In this document: in pieces, positions 5,464-11,700 of the stretch
Position numbering within the stretch: the first letter of the stretch is position 1
Layout of the letters: each line of letters begins with the position of its first letter
NCBI GenBank assembly: GCA_050742155.1
Contig: JBOGFC010000257.1
Coordinates: 1-11,700 of the forward strand
Reading direction: 5' to 3'
DNA: 11,700 nt
From: JBOGFC01 sp050742155
Lineage (GTDB): Bacteria > Actinomycetota > Acidimicrobiia > Spongiisociales > JALYHC01
Notes under the pieces: generated by a model
What the model saw: only the letters and a program-made list of their open reading frames with translations
Databases searched by the model: none
What the model was told of the DNA's origin: nothing
Translations under genes and position numbers: made by a program

Positions 5464-7563
5464 GTGGACCGCGACAAGAATCTGCAGATGGCCATGTCCC
5501 AGATCGAGCGGCAGTACGGCAAGGGAGCGGTGATGCGGCTGGGAGAGGAAGGCCTCCAGAAGGTGGCCACCATCTCAACCGGGGCCCTCTCCCTCGACCT
5601 GGCCCTGGGGGTCGGTGGCGTGCCAAGAGGCCGCATCGTGGAGATATTCGGTCACGAGGGGGGCGGGAAGACGACCTTGGGCCTGCACATCGTGGCCGAG
5701 GCGCAGCGCAACGGAGGGATCGCCGCCTACATCGACGCCGAGCACTCCCTCGACCCGGTTTACGCCAGAGCGCTGGGGGTGAACATCGACGAGCTGCTCA
5801 TCTCCCAACCCGACACGGGCGAGCAGGCCCTGGAGATCGCCGACATGCTGATCCGTTCCGGCGCCCTCGACGTGCTGGTGATCGACTCGGTGGCCGCGCT
5901 GGTGCCCAGAGCGGAGATCGAGGGGGAGATGGGGGATGCCCACGTGGGGTTGCAGGCCCGCCTCATGTCGCAGGCGCTCCGCAAGCTGGCCGGCACCATC
6001 AACCGGTCCCGCACCACCGCCATCTTCATCAACCAGCTCCGGGAGAAGATAGGCGTGATGTTCGGTTGCCTCTCCTCTGGGACCCGGATCACGCTGGCCG
6101 ACGGCAGCCAGGAGAAGATCGGCAAGATCGTCGATCAGCGTCTGCCGGTGGAGGTGCTCTCCTACGATCCTGAAGCTGGCGGTATTGTGGCCAGACGGGT
6201 GGTCGACTGGTTCGACAACGGCCGCACCGATGAGTTCATCCGATTCACCGTCGCACGCGGAGGCGGCAACGGTCGGTCGCAGTTCGCCTGCACCCCGAAC
6301 CATCTCATCCGAACGCCGGCCGGTTGGAGGGAAGCTCAGGCGATAGGTGTCGGAGATCGAATCCTCCAGGCCGTGCCCCACCACCTTTCTCACTTCCAGT
6401 GGGAGGTGCTGCTCGGTGGCCTGATGGGCGACAGCGCGTTGTCGCCAACTCGGAACGGCCACACGGCCCGCCTCCGCTGGGGGCATGGCAGGAAACAGGT
6501 CGAGTACGGCGAGTGGAAGGCCTCCTTGTTCGGGAACCTCGGGGTGTGTCGTTCGACGAACTCGAAGGGGGCTGGATTCTGGGACGTCCAGCCCCTCCCG
6601 GAGTTGGCCGACCTCCGCAGGGCGGTATACGTCAACGGGAGGAAGGTACTCAGCTGGGATTATCTGAAGCTCCTGACCCCCCTCTCGCTTGCTATCTGGT
6701 ACCTGGACGACGGTACCTTCGCGCTCCGTTCGAAGGGGCGGACCGAGGGAGGCAGCGGGGGCGCCGAGATCTGCGTCCAAGCCATGGAGCCCACCACGCG
6801 GCAGCGGCTCGTTGAGCATCTCTGCGATACCTGGGGGATCCGCCCCAAGCTCATTGAGCGGGCCGGCAAGGCCGTCCTGCAGTTCCCGACCGCTGAAACG
6901 GCCAAGCTGCATGCTCTCGTGGCGCCCTTCGTTCACCCGTCGATGGACCACAAGCTCCTTCCTCGGTATCGGGGACGGTTCGAGATCGAGCCGGTGTTCG
7001 AGCCGATGCGCTACGAACTGATGGCGATGCCGATCGTCGAGATGGCGCGAAAGCCACCCAACGGGAGACACACTCACCGCTTTGACATCGAGGTGGAAGG
7101 GAGTCACAACTACTTTGCCGATGGGGTGATGGTCCATAACTCGCCCGAAACCACCCCCGGCGGGCGGGCGCTCAAGTTCTACGCCAGCGTGCGGATCGAC
7201 GTCCGCCGGATCGAGTCGATCAAGGACGGCGCCGAGGCCATCGGCAACCGGGTGCGGGCCAAGGTGGTGAAGAACAAGGTCAGTTCTCCGTTCCGCCAAT
7301 GCGAGTTTGACATCATGTTCGGCACGGGCATCTCCCGGGAGGGAAGCCTCATCGATGTGGCGGTCGACCAGGGCATCGTTCGCAAGAGCGGCGCCTGGTA
7401 CACCTTCGACGACGACCAGCTGGGCCAGGGCCGGGAGAAAGCCAAGGAATTCCTGCGAGAGAACCCGGACGTGGCCGTGCAGCTCGAGGCGCGGGTGCTG
7501 GCGGCGGCGGGGCTGGGCGAACAGGCTGCTCCCGAGCCCGAGCCGGCCGAGGAGAGCACCTGA
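5464..7563 (+). CDS. recA: RecA recombinase precursor containing an intein
   Basis: A 699-residue precursor; after intein removal the exteins (residues 1-201 and 560-699) give a normal-length 341-residue RecA. RecA forms ATP-dependent filaments on single-stranded DNA, drives strand exchange and triggers LexA self-cleavage. Start is GTG 5464 with AAGGAG at 5451-5456, seven bases away; the in-frame ATG at 5347 would run through the promoter and is rejected. Walker A is GHEGGGKT at 63-70, unlike the near-universal GPESSGKT. Other motifs are canonical: YIDAEHSLDPVYA, SQPDTGEQALE, Walker B LDVLVIDSVAAL, FINQLREKIGVMFG, then after the intein SPETTPGGRALKFYASVR. The acidic C-terminal tail (PEPEPAEEST) is typical. 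Control appears dual, LexA box plus PafBC-type promoter. No recX follows; rny is the next gene. Confidence 0.97.
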   Translation: MDRDKNLQMAMSQIERQYGKGAVMRLGEEGLQKVATISTGALSLDLALGVGGVPRGRIVEIFGHEGGGKTTLGLHIVAEAQRNGGIAAYIDAEHSLDPVYARALGVNIDELLISQPDTGEQALEIADMLIRSGALDVLVIDSVAALVPRAEIEGEMGDAHVGLQARLMSQALRKLAGTINRSRTTAIFINQLREKIGVMFGCLSSGTRITLADGSQEKIGKIVDQRLPVEVLSYDPEAGGIVARRVVDWFDNGRTDEFIRFTVARGGGNGRSQFACTPNHLIRTPAGWREAQAIGVGDRILQAVPHHLSHFQWEVLLGGLMGDSALSPTRNGHTARLRWGHGRKQVEYGEWKASLFGNLGVCRSTNSKGAGFWDVQPLPELADLRRAVYVNGRKVLSWDYLKLLTPLSLAIWYLDDGTFALRSKGRTEGGSGGAEICVQAMEPTTRQRLVEHLCDTWGIRPKLIERAGKAVLQFPTAETAKLHALVAPFVHPSMDHKLLPRYRGRFEIEPVFEPMRYELMAMPIVEMARKPPNGRHTHRFDIEVEGSHNYFADGVMVHNSPETTPGGRALKFYASVRIDVRRIESIKDGAEAIGNRVRAKVVKNKVSSPFRQCEFDIMFGTGISREGSLIDVAVDQGIVRKSGAWYTFDDDQLGQGREKAKEFLRENPDVAVQLEARVLAAAGLGEQAAPEPEPAEEST
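6067..7140 (+). mobile_element. RecA intein with LAGLIDADG homing endonuclease domain (358 aa)
   Basis: The insertion starts at Cys1 (TGC 6067) after extein ...GVMFG and ends VMVHN (AAC 7138-7140) before extein Ser (TCG 7141). Splicing blocks are complete: block A CLSSGTRITLADG; block B with Thr76-Pro-Asn-His79; block F FDIEVEGSHNYFADG; block G with His357-Asn358; and a Ser+1 nucleophile that is native to actinobacterial RecA. The centre holds two LAGLIDADG-type helices, LLGGLMGDS (115-123, Asp122) and LAIWYLDDG (208-216, Asp214/215), so both catalytic acids are kept and the endonuclease may be active. The site corresponds to E. coli RecA around Gly204, in DNA-binding loop L2; from memory this is the M. 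leprae-type site, not the M. tuberculosis one. Codon use looks somewhat less GC-rich than the exteins (not counted). Confidence 0.95.
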
Positions 7564-7775
7564 GCACGGTCGCCGATCGCATGGGGTACGATGCGGGTAC
7601 CAAGCACACGCCACCGTAGGTGAACCCAGAGAGACACAAGATGACGACTACCAAGGTCCCAGTCCGTCAGGAGGTGCGCCCAGCCAGGCGCTGAGCTCTG
7701 TTTGTTCGCGGTGTGTGTGCCGAGCCAACGGGCTCGGCATGCCTGCGTACTGGGCCCGAAGGATGGTTGATCGCC
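7564..7775 (+). other. recA-rny intergenic region / probable rny leader
   Basis: This 212-base gap, the longest in the window, contains no recX. It holds a TACGAT -10 candidate at 7587-7592 inside a GGGTAC direct repeat spaced 11 bases (7584-7589, 7595-7600), a 17-codon ORF (ATG 7641 to TGA 7692-7694, weak GAGAG ribosome site), and a stable hairpin at 7718-7739. No strong terminator for recA is visible, so recA-rny read-through is possible. The small ORF has no supporting homology that I recognise and I do not call it a gene. Confidence 0.5.
7718..7739 (+). promoter_or_regulatory. Hairpin in the rny leader
   Basis: TGCCGAGCC (7718-7726) pairs with GGCTCGGCA (7731-7739) around an AACG loop, nine perfect base pairs, extendable by G-U pairs. 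It ends 36 bases before the rny ATG and has no following T tract, so it does not look like a terminator. It could shape mRNA stability or be a cleavage target; the structure is seen, the role is inferred. Confidence 0.5.
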
Positions 7776-9311
7776 ATGGAACTGGCCATCATCGCCGGGG
7801 CGGCTGCTCTCCTGCTGGGGGCCGCAGGGGGCTACTTCGTGGCCGGGCGAAGGCAGCGGGCCAACGTGGGAAGCGCCGGGTCGAGTGCCGAGGAGGTGAT
7901 CGGCGCGGCCCGCCTGGAGGCACAGCGCCTCCTGGCCAGGGCCGAGGAGGAGGGAAGGGCCAAGGCCGACGCCTACCGGGAGCGCGAGGAGGCCGCCTTG
8001 GAACACCGGCGCCTCGAGCTGGGCTCGTCGGAGGCGCGGCTCGCCCAGCGGGAGATCACCCTCGAGCAACGGGCCGCCAACCTGGCGCAGCGGGAGCAAC
8101 TGCTGATCCACCGAGAAGAAGAGGTGGGGGAGCTGCGCGGTGAAGCCGAGCGCAGCCGCGAGGAAGCCCGGTCGTCGCTCGAGCGACTGGCCGGCTTCAA
8201 CGCCCAAGGCGCCAAGCAGGAACTGCTCCAGCAGGTGGAGGACGAGGCTCGCCGGGAGGCGATGATCGTGGTCCGGGACATGGAGGTGAAGGCTCGGGAA
8301 GAGGCCGACCGCCGGGCCCGCCGCATCCTGGCCACCGCCGTGCAGCGCCTGGCCGCAGAGGTGGTGGCGGAGACCACGGTGGCGGTGGTGATCCTCCCGG
8401 CGGACGACATGAAGGGCCGCATCATCGGCCGGGAAGGCCGCAACATCCGCGCCTTCGAGGCCATCAGCGGGGTGAACATCATCGTCGACGACACGCCGGA
8501 GGCGGTCACCCTCTCCTCCTTCGACCCGGTGCGGCGGGAGGTGGCCCGCATCGCCCTGGAACGACTGGTGGCCGACGGGCGCATCCATCCTGCTTCGATC
8601 GAGGAGGCCTACGAGAAGGCCCTGGCTGAGGTGGAGCAGAGCGTCCGCGACGCCGGGGAGTGGGCGCTGGTGGAGGTGGGGATCTCCCGCCTGCACCCGG
8701 AGCTGGTCACGTTGCTCGGGCGCCTCAAGTACCGCACCTCGTACGGCCAAAACGTCCTCGATCACCTGGTTGAATCCGGGCACATCGCCGGGATGCTGGC
8801 CTCCGAGCTGGGGGTGGAGGCCGGACCGGTGAAGCGGGCCGCCCTCCTCCACGACCTCGGCAAGGCGGTCACCCACGAGGTGGAGGGCTCCCACGCCCTG
8901 ATCGGGGCGGAGATCGCCCGCCGCTTCGGGGAAGACCCGGCGATCGTGCACGGCATCGAGGCCCACCACAACGAGGTGGAGCCCCGGACCCTGCTGGCGG
9001 TGGTGGTGCAAGCCGCCGACGCCCTCTCCGCCTCCCGTCCCGGTGCCCGCCGGGAGGCGCTGGAGTCCTACGTGCGGCGCCTGGAGCGCCTGGAGGCCCT
9101 GGCCAAGGACTTCGACGGAGTGGAGCGGGTCTTCGCCATGCAGGCCGGACGGGAGATCCGGGTGGTGGTCGACCCCGGGGTCATCGACGATCTGGGCTCA
9201 CACGACCTGGCCCGCCGCATCGCCCGCCGCCTGGAGGAGGACCTCCAGTATCCCGGCCAGATCCAGGTGACGGTGGTCCGGGAGCTGCGGGCCACCGACT
9301 ACGCCCGATGA
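7776..9311 (+). CDS. rny: Ribonuclease Y
   Basis: A 511-residue endoribonuclease that initiates mRNA decay at the membrane. Architecture is complete: an N-terminal membrane helix (about residues 2-23, ELAIIAGAAALLLGAAGGYF), a long charged coiled coil (about 35-185), a KH RNA-binding domain with GRIIGREGRNIRAFE at 214-228, and an HD phosphohydrolase domain with NVLDH330, LLHDLGKA (His359-Asp360) and AADALS (Asp415), ending RATDYAR as usual. Length fits the family (about 510-520). ATG 7776 gives the standard short N-terminus; AAGGA at 7759-7763 is somewhat distant (12 bases), and TTG 7767 is a weaker alternative. Its TGA overlaps the miaB ATG. Many well-studied actinobacteria lack RNase Y and rely on RNase E/J, so its presence is informative about lineage. 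Confidence 0.96.
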   Translation: MELAIIAGAAALLLGAAGGYFVAGRRQRANVGSAGSSAEEVIGAARLEAQRLLARAEEEGRAKADAYREREEAALEHRRLELGSSEARLAQREITLEQRAANLAQREQLLIHREEEVGELRGEAERSREEARSSLERLAGFNAQGAKQELLQQVEDEARREAMIVVRDMEVKAREEADRRARRILATAVQRLAAEVVAETTVAVVILPADDMKGRIIGREGRNIRAFEAISGVNIIVDDTPEAVTLSSFDPVRREVARIALERLVADGRIHPASIEEAYEKALAEVEQSVRDAGEWALVEVGISRLHPELVTLLGRLKYRTSYGQNVLDHLVESGHIAGMLASELGVEAGPVKRAALLHDLGKAVTHEVEGSHALIGAEIARRFGEDPAIVHGIEAHHNEVEPRTLLAVVVQAADALSASRPGARREALESYVRRLERLEALAKDFDGVERVFAMQAGREIRVVVDPGVIDDLGSHDLARRIARRLEEDLQYPGQIQVTVVRELRATDYAR

Positions 9312-10690
9312 CCACCGTCCGGCTCGGCCTGCCCAGCGTCCGCCGGCCGAGCCCTCATGTCCCCTCTCGTCCCGGTCGAGGCTATTTCATCCGCACCTTC
9401 GGATGCCAGATGAACGAGAACGACTCGGAGCGGATCGCCGCCCTCTTGGAGGGGGACGGCATGGTGCCCGTGGCCGGGGCCGAGCAGGCCGACGTGATCG
9501 TCCTCAACAGCTGCTGCATCCGGGAGAACGCCGACAACAAGCTGTACGGGAACCTGGGCCACCTCAAGACCCTCAAAGACCGCAACCCCCACCTGCGCCT
9601 GATGGTGGGGGGCTGCCTGGCGCAGAAGGACCGCGGGCTGGTGCAGGAAAAGGCCCCCTGGGTGGACGTGGTGTTCGGCACGCACAACCTCCATCGGGTG
9701 GTCGATCTTCTCGATTACGCCGACCAGTGGGGCGGGATCACCGAGATCACCGAGGAGACCGAGACCGCTCCCTGGATCCTGCCGGCCCGCCGGGAGCTGC
9801 CCCACTCCGCCTGGGTGACCATCCAGATCGGCTGCGACAACTCCTGCACTTTCTGCATCGTCCCGCACGTGCGAGGAGGTGAGGTGAGCCGGCGCCCCTC
9901 CGACATCGTCCGGGAGATCGGTGATCTGGTGCGGGACGGAGTCGTGGAGGTCACCCTGCTCGGCCAGAACGTCAATTCCTATGGCCGCGACCTGGCCGTG
10001 GACGGCCGGCGCCGCCCCATCTTCGCCCAGTTGCTGCGGGAGGTGGGGGCGGTGGAGGGCGTGCGGCGCATCCGCTACACCAGTCCCCACCCCAAGGACT
10101 TCCGGGAGGAGGTGGCGGAGGCGATGGTCGACACCCAGGCGGTCTGCGAGCAGCTCCATCTTCCTCTGCAGAGTGGCAGCGACCGCATCCTGGCTCGCAT
10201 GCACCGCGGCTACAACGCGGCGCGCTACCTGGCCCGCCTGGCCATGGCCCGTGACCACATCCCCGGCCTGGCGGTCTCCACCGACATCATCGTCGGCTTT
10301 CCCGGCGAGACCGAGCAGGACTTCCGGGGCACACTGGAGGTAGTGGCCGAGGCCCGCTTCGACTCGGCCTACACGTTCATCTACTCCCCCAGATCCGGAA
10401 CACCGGCGGCCGAGATGGACGACCAGGTACCGCCCGAGGTGTCTCAGGAGCGGTTGCAACGGCTGTTGGGCCTTCAGGGGCCGATGTCCCTGGAGCACAA
10501 TCGGGCGCTGTTGGGCCGGACCGTGGAGGTGCTCACCGAGGGCCCCTCCCGCAAGGACCCCGAGGTTGCCACCACCCGGACCCGCACCAACAAGGTGGTG
10601 CACGTGCCCGGCAGCTTCCCCATGGGGGAGTTTCTGGAGGCCGAGATCCTCCAGGCGGCGCCGCATCACCTGGTCGGGAGATTGGCCTGA
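9308..10690 (+). CDS. miaB: tRNA-2-methylthio-N6-dimethylallyladenosine synthase MiaB
   Basis: A 460-residue radical-SAM methylthiotransferase that adds a methylthio group to i6A37 of tRNAs reading UNN codons. The auxiliary cluster cysteines are Cys33 (RTFGCQMNENDSE), Cys69 (NSCCIREN) and Cys103 (GGCLAQK); the radical-SAM cluster is Cys176, Cys180 and Cys183 (GCDNSCTFCIVP). Downstream, LLGQNVNSYG, TSPHPKDF, HLPLQSGSD and STDIIVGFPGET are typical, and a C-terminal TRAM domain (about 385-455) follows. The GCQMNxxDSE motif and IRENAD mark it as MiaB, not RimO. ATG 9308 overlaps the rny stop (ATGA) and lacks a good ribosome site, so translation is probably coupled; the first 24 residues are an Arg/Pro-rich extension with no alternative start before the domain. 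An extra Cys70 beside Cys69 is unusual where Ala or similar is common. Confidence 0.97.
   Translation: MTTVRLGLPSVRRPSPHVPSRPGRGYFIRTFGCQMNENDSERIAALLEGDGMVPVAGAEQADVIVLNSCCIRENADNKLYGNLGHLKTLKDRNPHLRLMVGGCLAQKDRGLVQEKAPWVDVVFGTHNLHRVVDLLDYADQWGGITEITEETETAPWILPARRELPHSAWVTIQIGCDNSCTFCIVPHVRGGEVSRRPSDIVREIGDLVRDGVVEVTLLGQNVNSYGRDLAVDGRRRPIFAQLLREVGAVEGVRRIRYTSPHPKDFREEVAEAMVDTQAVCEQLHLPLQSGSDRILARMHRGYNAARYLARLAMARDHIPGLAVSTDIIVGFPGETEQDFRGTLEVVAEARFDSAYTFIYSPRSGTPAAEMDDQVPPEVSQERLQRLLGLQGPMSLEHNRALLGRTVEVLTEGPSRKDPEVATTRTRTNKVVHVPGSFPMGEFLEAEILQAAPHHLVGRLA
10676..10680 (+). promoter_or_regulatory. Ribosome binding site deciding a CTG start for miaA
   Basis: GGGAG lies six bases before CTG 10687. 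It would be 24 bases from the next usable start, TTG 10705, which has no site of its own, so it favours initiation at CTG. Confidence 0.6.
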
Positions 10691-11610
10691 CTGAGCCGAT
10701 CGCCTTGCTCGGCCCGACCGCCTCCGGGAAGAGCGAGACCGGGCTGGTGCTGGCCGAGCAGCTCGGGGCGGCCATCATCTCGGTGGACTCCATGCAGGTC
10801 TACCGAGGCATGGACATCGGCACCGCCAAGCCCGGCGCGGCCGAGCGGGCCCGGGTGCCCCATCACCTGATCGACTTGGTGGAGCCGGAGGAACCCTTCA
10901 CGGTGGCCGAGTTCCAGGCGGCCGGCCGGGAAGTGCTGGAGCGACTCGAAGCGGAAACGACTCCGGCCCTCATCGTGGGGGGATCGGGCCTGCACTTCCG
11001 GGCGCTGGTCGACCCGCTCCGCTTCCCGCCCACCGACCCGGGGCTGCGCCGCGAGCTCGAGGCTCTACCGCCCGGCGAGGCGCGCGACACCCTGGTGGCG
11101 GCCGATCCGGCCGCCGGCCGCCACGTCGACCTGGCCAACCCCCGCCGGGTGGTACGGGCGCTGGAGGTCTTCCGGCTCACCGGAGGCACCCCGTCGCAGC
11201 TGGCTGCCCTTCCGGAGGCCCGGGCGGTGCGTGAGTACCGGCCGGCCATCCGCTTCCGGGCGGTGGGCCTCGACCCCGGCGAGGAGCTGGAGGAGCGGGT
11301 GGTGGACCGATTGCAAGCCATGCTGGGGGCCGGGCTTCTCGAGGAGGTGGCCGGGTTGGCCGATCGGCTGGGGCCTACCGCCCGCCAGGCGGTCGGCTAC
11401 AAGGAGCTGCTCCCGGTGGTGTGGGGCCGGGCCGCCCTGGAGGAGGGCATCGAGGCGGCCCGCCGGGCGTCGCTGGAGCTGGCCCGCCATCAGCGCAGCT
11501 ATTTCCGCCGCGATCCCCGGGTCCGCTGGGTACGGTGGTCCGCTGACTCGGAGGAGCGCTCCCGCCTGGTTCGGGAAGCCGTCGAGAAGGCCGCCGCGTG
11601 GAATTCGTGA
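10687..11610 (+). CDS. miaA: tRNA dimethylallyltransferase MiaA
   Basis: A 307-residue enzyme that transfers dimethylallyl from DMAPP to A37 of tRNA, producing the substrate for MiaB. Motifs: P-loop GPTASGKS (residues 9-16), SVDSMQVYRGMDIGTAKP with catalytic Asp34, PHHLIDLVEPEEPFTVAEF, VGGSGLHFRAL, RVVRALEVFRLTG, QAVGYKEL, and HQRSYFRRDPRVRWV near the end. No ATG or GTG fits: the frame reads LTEPIALLGPTASGKS from CTG 10687, which restores the first beta-strand expected before the P-loop, whereas TTG 10705 would start at the P-loop and cut that strand. CTG overlaps the miaB TGA by CTGA and has a well-placed GGGAG. The product call is firm; the start is probable. Its stop overlaps dapF by 13 bases. 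Confidence 0.95.
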   Translation: MTEPIALLGPTASGKSETGLVLAEQLGAAIISVDSMQVYRGMDIGTAKPGAAERARVPHHLIDLVEPEEPFTVAEFQAAGREVLERLEAETTPALIVGGSGLHFRALVDPLRFPPTDPGLRRELEALPPGEARDTLVAADPAAGRHVDLANPRRVVRALEVFRLTGGTPSQLAALPEARAVREYRPAIRFRAVGLDPGEELEERVVDRLQAMLGAGLLEEVAGLADRLGPTARQAVGYKELLPVVWGRAALEEGIEAARRASLELARHQRSYFRRDPRVRWVRWSADSEERSRLVREAVEKAAAWNS

Positions 11611-11700
11611 AGATGGAGGGCCTGGGCAACGACTTCGTGGTCTTGACGGGACCGCGGGAGGTGAGCGCCGAGCAAGCCGCCCGGTGGTGCCACCGCCGGC
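11598..11700 (+). CDS. dapF: Diaminopimelate epimerase, N-terminal fragment (runs off window)
   Basis: GTG 11598 opens a frame that continues to the window end (34 codons). It reads MEFVKMEGLGNDFVVLTGP, the hallmark N-terminus of DapF (M.F.KMHGLGNDFVV), which interconverts LL- and meso-diaminopimelate for lysine and peptidoglycan synthesis. Gly replaces nothing critical visible here; the catalytic cysteines lie beyond the window. AGAAGG at 11585-11590 is seven bases upstream of the GTG, and the gene overlaps the end of miaA by 13 bases. The miaA - dapF order is standard in actinobacteria. Confidence 0.9.
   Translation, partial: MEFVKMEGLGNDFVVLTGPREVSAEQAARWCHRR

Noticed and set aside
6067..7140. 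Group I/II intron or frameshifted insertion in recA
   Set aside because: The frame is continuous through the insert and the insert carries intein splice blocks A, B, F and G.
5575..7614. 679-codon minus-strand frame opposite recA and the intein
   Set aside because: Shadow of a single long coding sequence; composition is His/Arg/Gly-rich with no family features.
7641..7694. 17-codon ORF in the rny leader as a gene
   Set aside because: Short, weak ribosome site, no recognisable similarity; recorded only as part of the leader.
7179..9011. 610-codon minus-strand frame opposite the end of recA and rny
   Set aside because: Crosses the intergenic gap without a start signal and has no motifs; antisense artefact.
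1..11700. tRNA, rRNA, CRISPR arrays, insertion sequences, prophage or toxin-antitoxin genes
   Set aside because: No repeat array, terminal inverted repeats, transposase motifs or RNA-gene signatures were seen; intergenic space is too small for most.

Overview
The window is GC-rich bacterial chromosome (roughly two-thirds or more G+C by eye, not counted), densely packed with short intergenic gaps and many GTG starts. The gene order cinA - thpR - recA - rny - miaB - miaA - dapF, a recA promoter with an actinobacterial-type LexA box plus a PafBC (RecA-NDp) type promoter, a likely leaderless gene and a second GC-rich extein-matched RecA all point to Actinomycetota. Presence of RNase Y in this cluster suggests a deep lineage such as Acidimicrobiia or relatives rather than Mycobacterium/Streptomyces; that placement is inference.

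Layout. 1-590: C-terminal part of a 2-oxo-acid dehydrogenase E2 acyltransferase. 681-1941: a small conserved protein of unknown function and a PHP-family histidinol-phosphatase-like hydrolase. 1985-2347: a PRC-barrel protein, followed by a strong hairpin terminator. 2418-4858: a flavin-reductase-like protein that appears leaderless, a 32-codon ORF that looks like the stump of a methylthiotransferase (rimO) gene, cinA and thpR, all overlapping or nearly so. 4931-5353 (minus strand): thioredoxin-type arsenate reductase. 5464-7563: recA interrupted by a 358-residue intein with LAGLIDADG endonuclease motifs. 7776-11700: rny, miaB, miaA and dapF (cut by the window end), joined by 4- to 13-base overlaps.

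Function. The right half is the conserved DNA-damage / RNA-modification neighbourhood: RecA (recombination and SOS activation), RNase Y (mRNA decay initiation), MiaB and MiaA (ms2i6A37 tRNA modification, here in reverse order of chemistry) and DapF (lysine/peptidoglycan precursor). The recA control region is shared with the divergent arsenate reductase gene and holds a perfect-core LexA box, a PafBC-type promoter and two further dyads within about 110 bases. The most rewarding items are the recA intein at the L2 loop, the unusual RecA P-loop, the dual damage-responsive promoter region, the possible rimO remnant coupled to cinA, and a probable CTG start for miaA. No tRNA, rRNA, CRISPR array or insertion sequence was seen, and no gene-free stretch exceeds 300 bases (the longest is 7564-7775). 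I did not find a wholly new multi-gene system.
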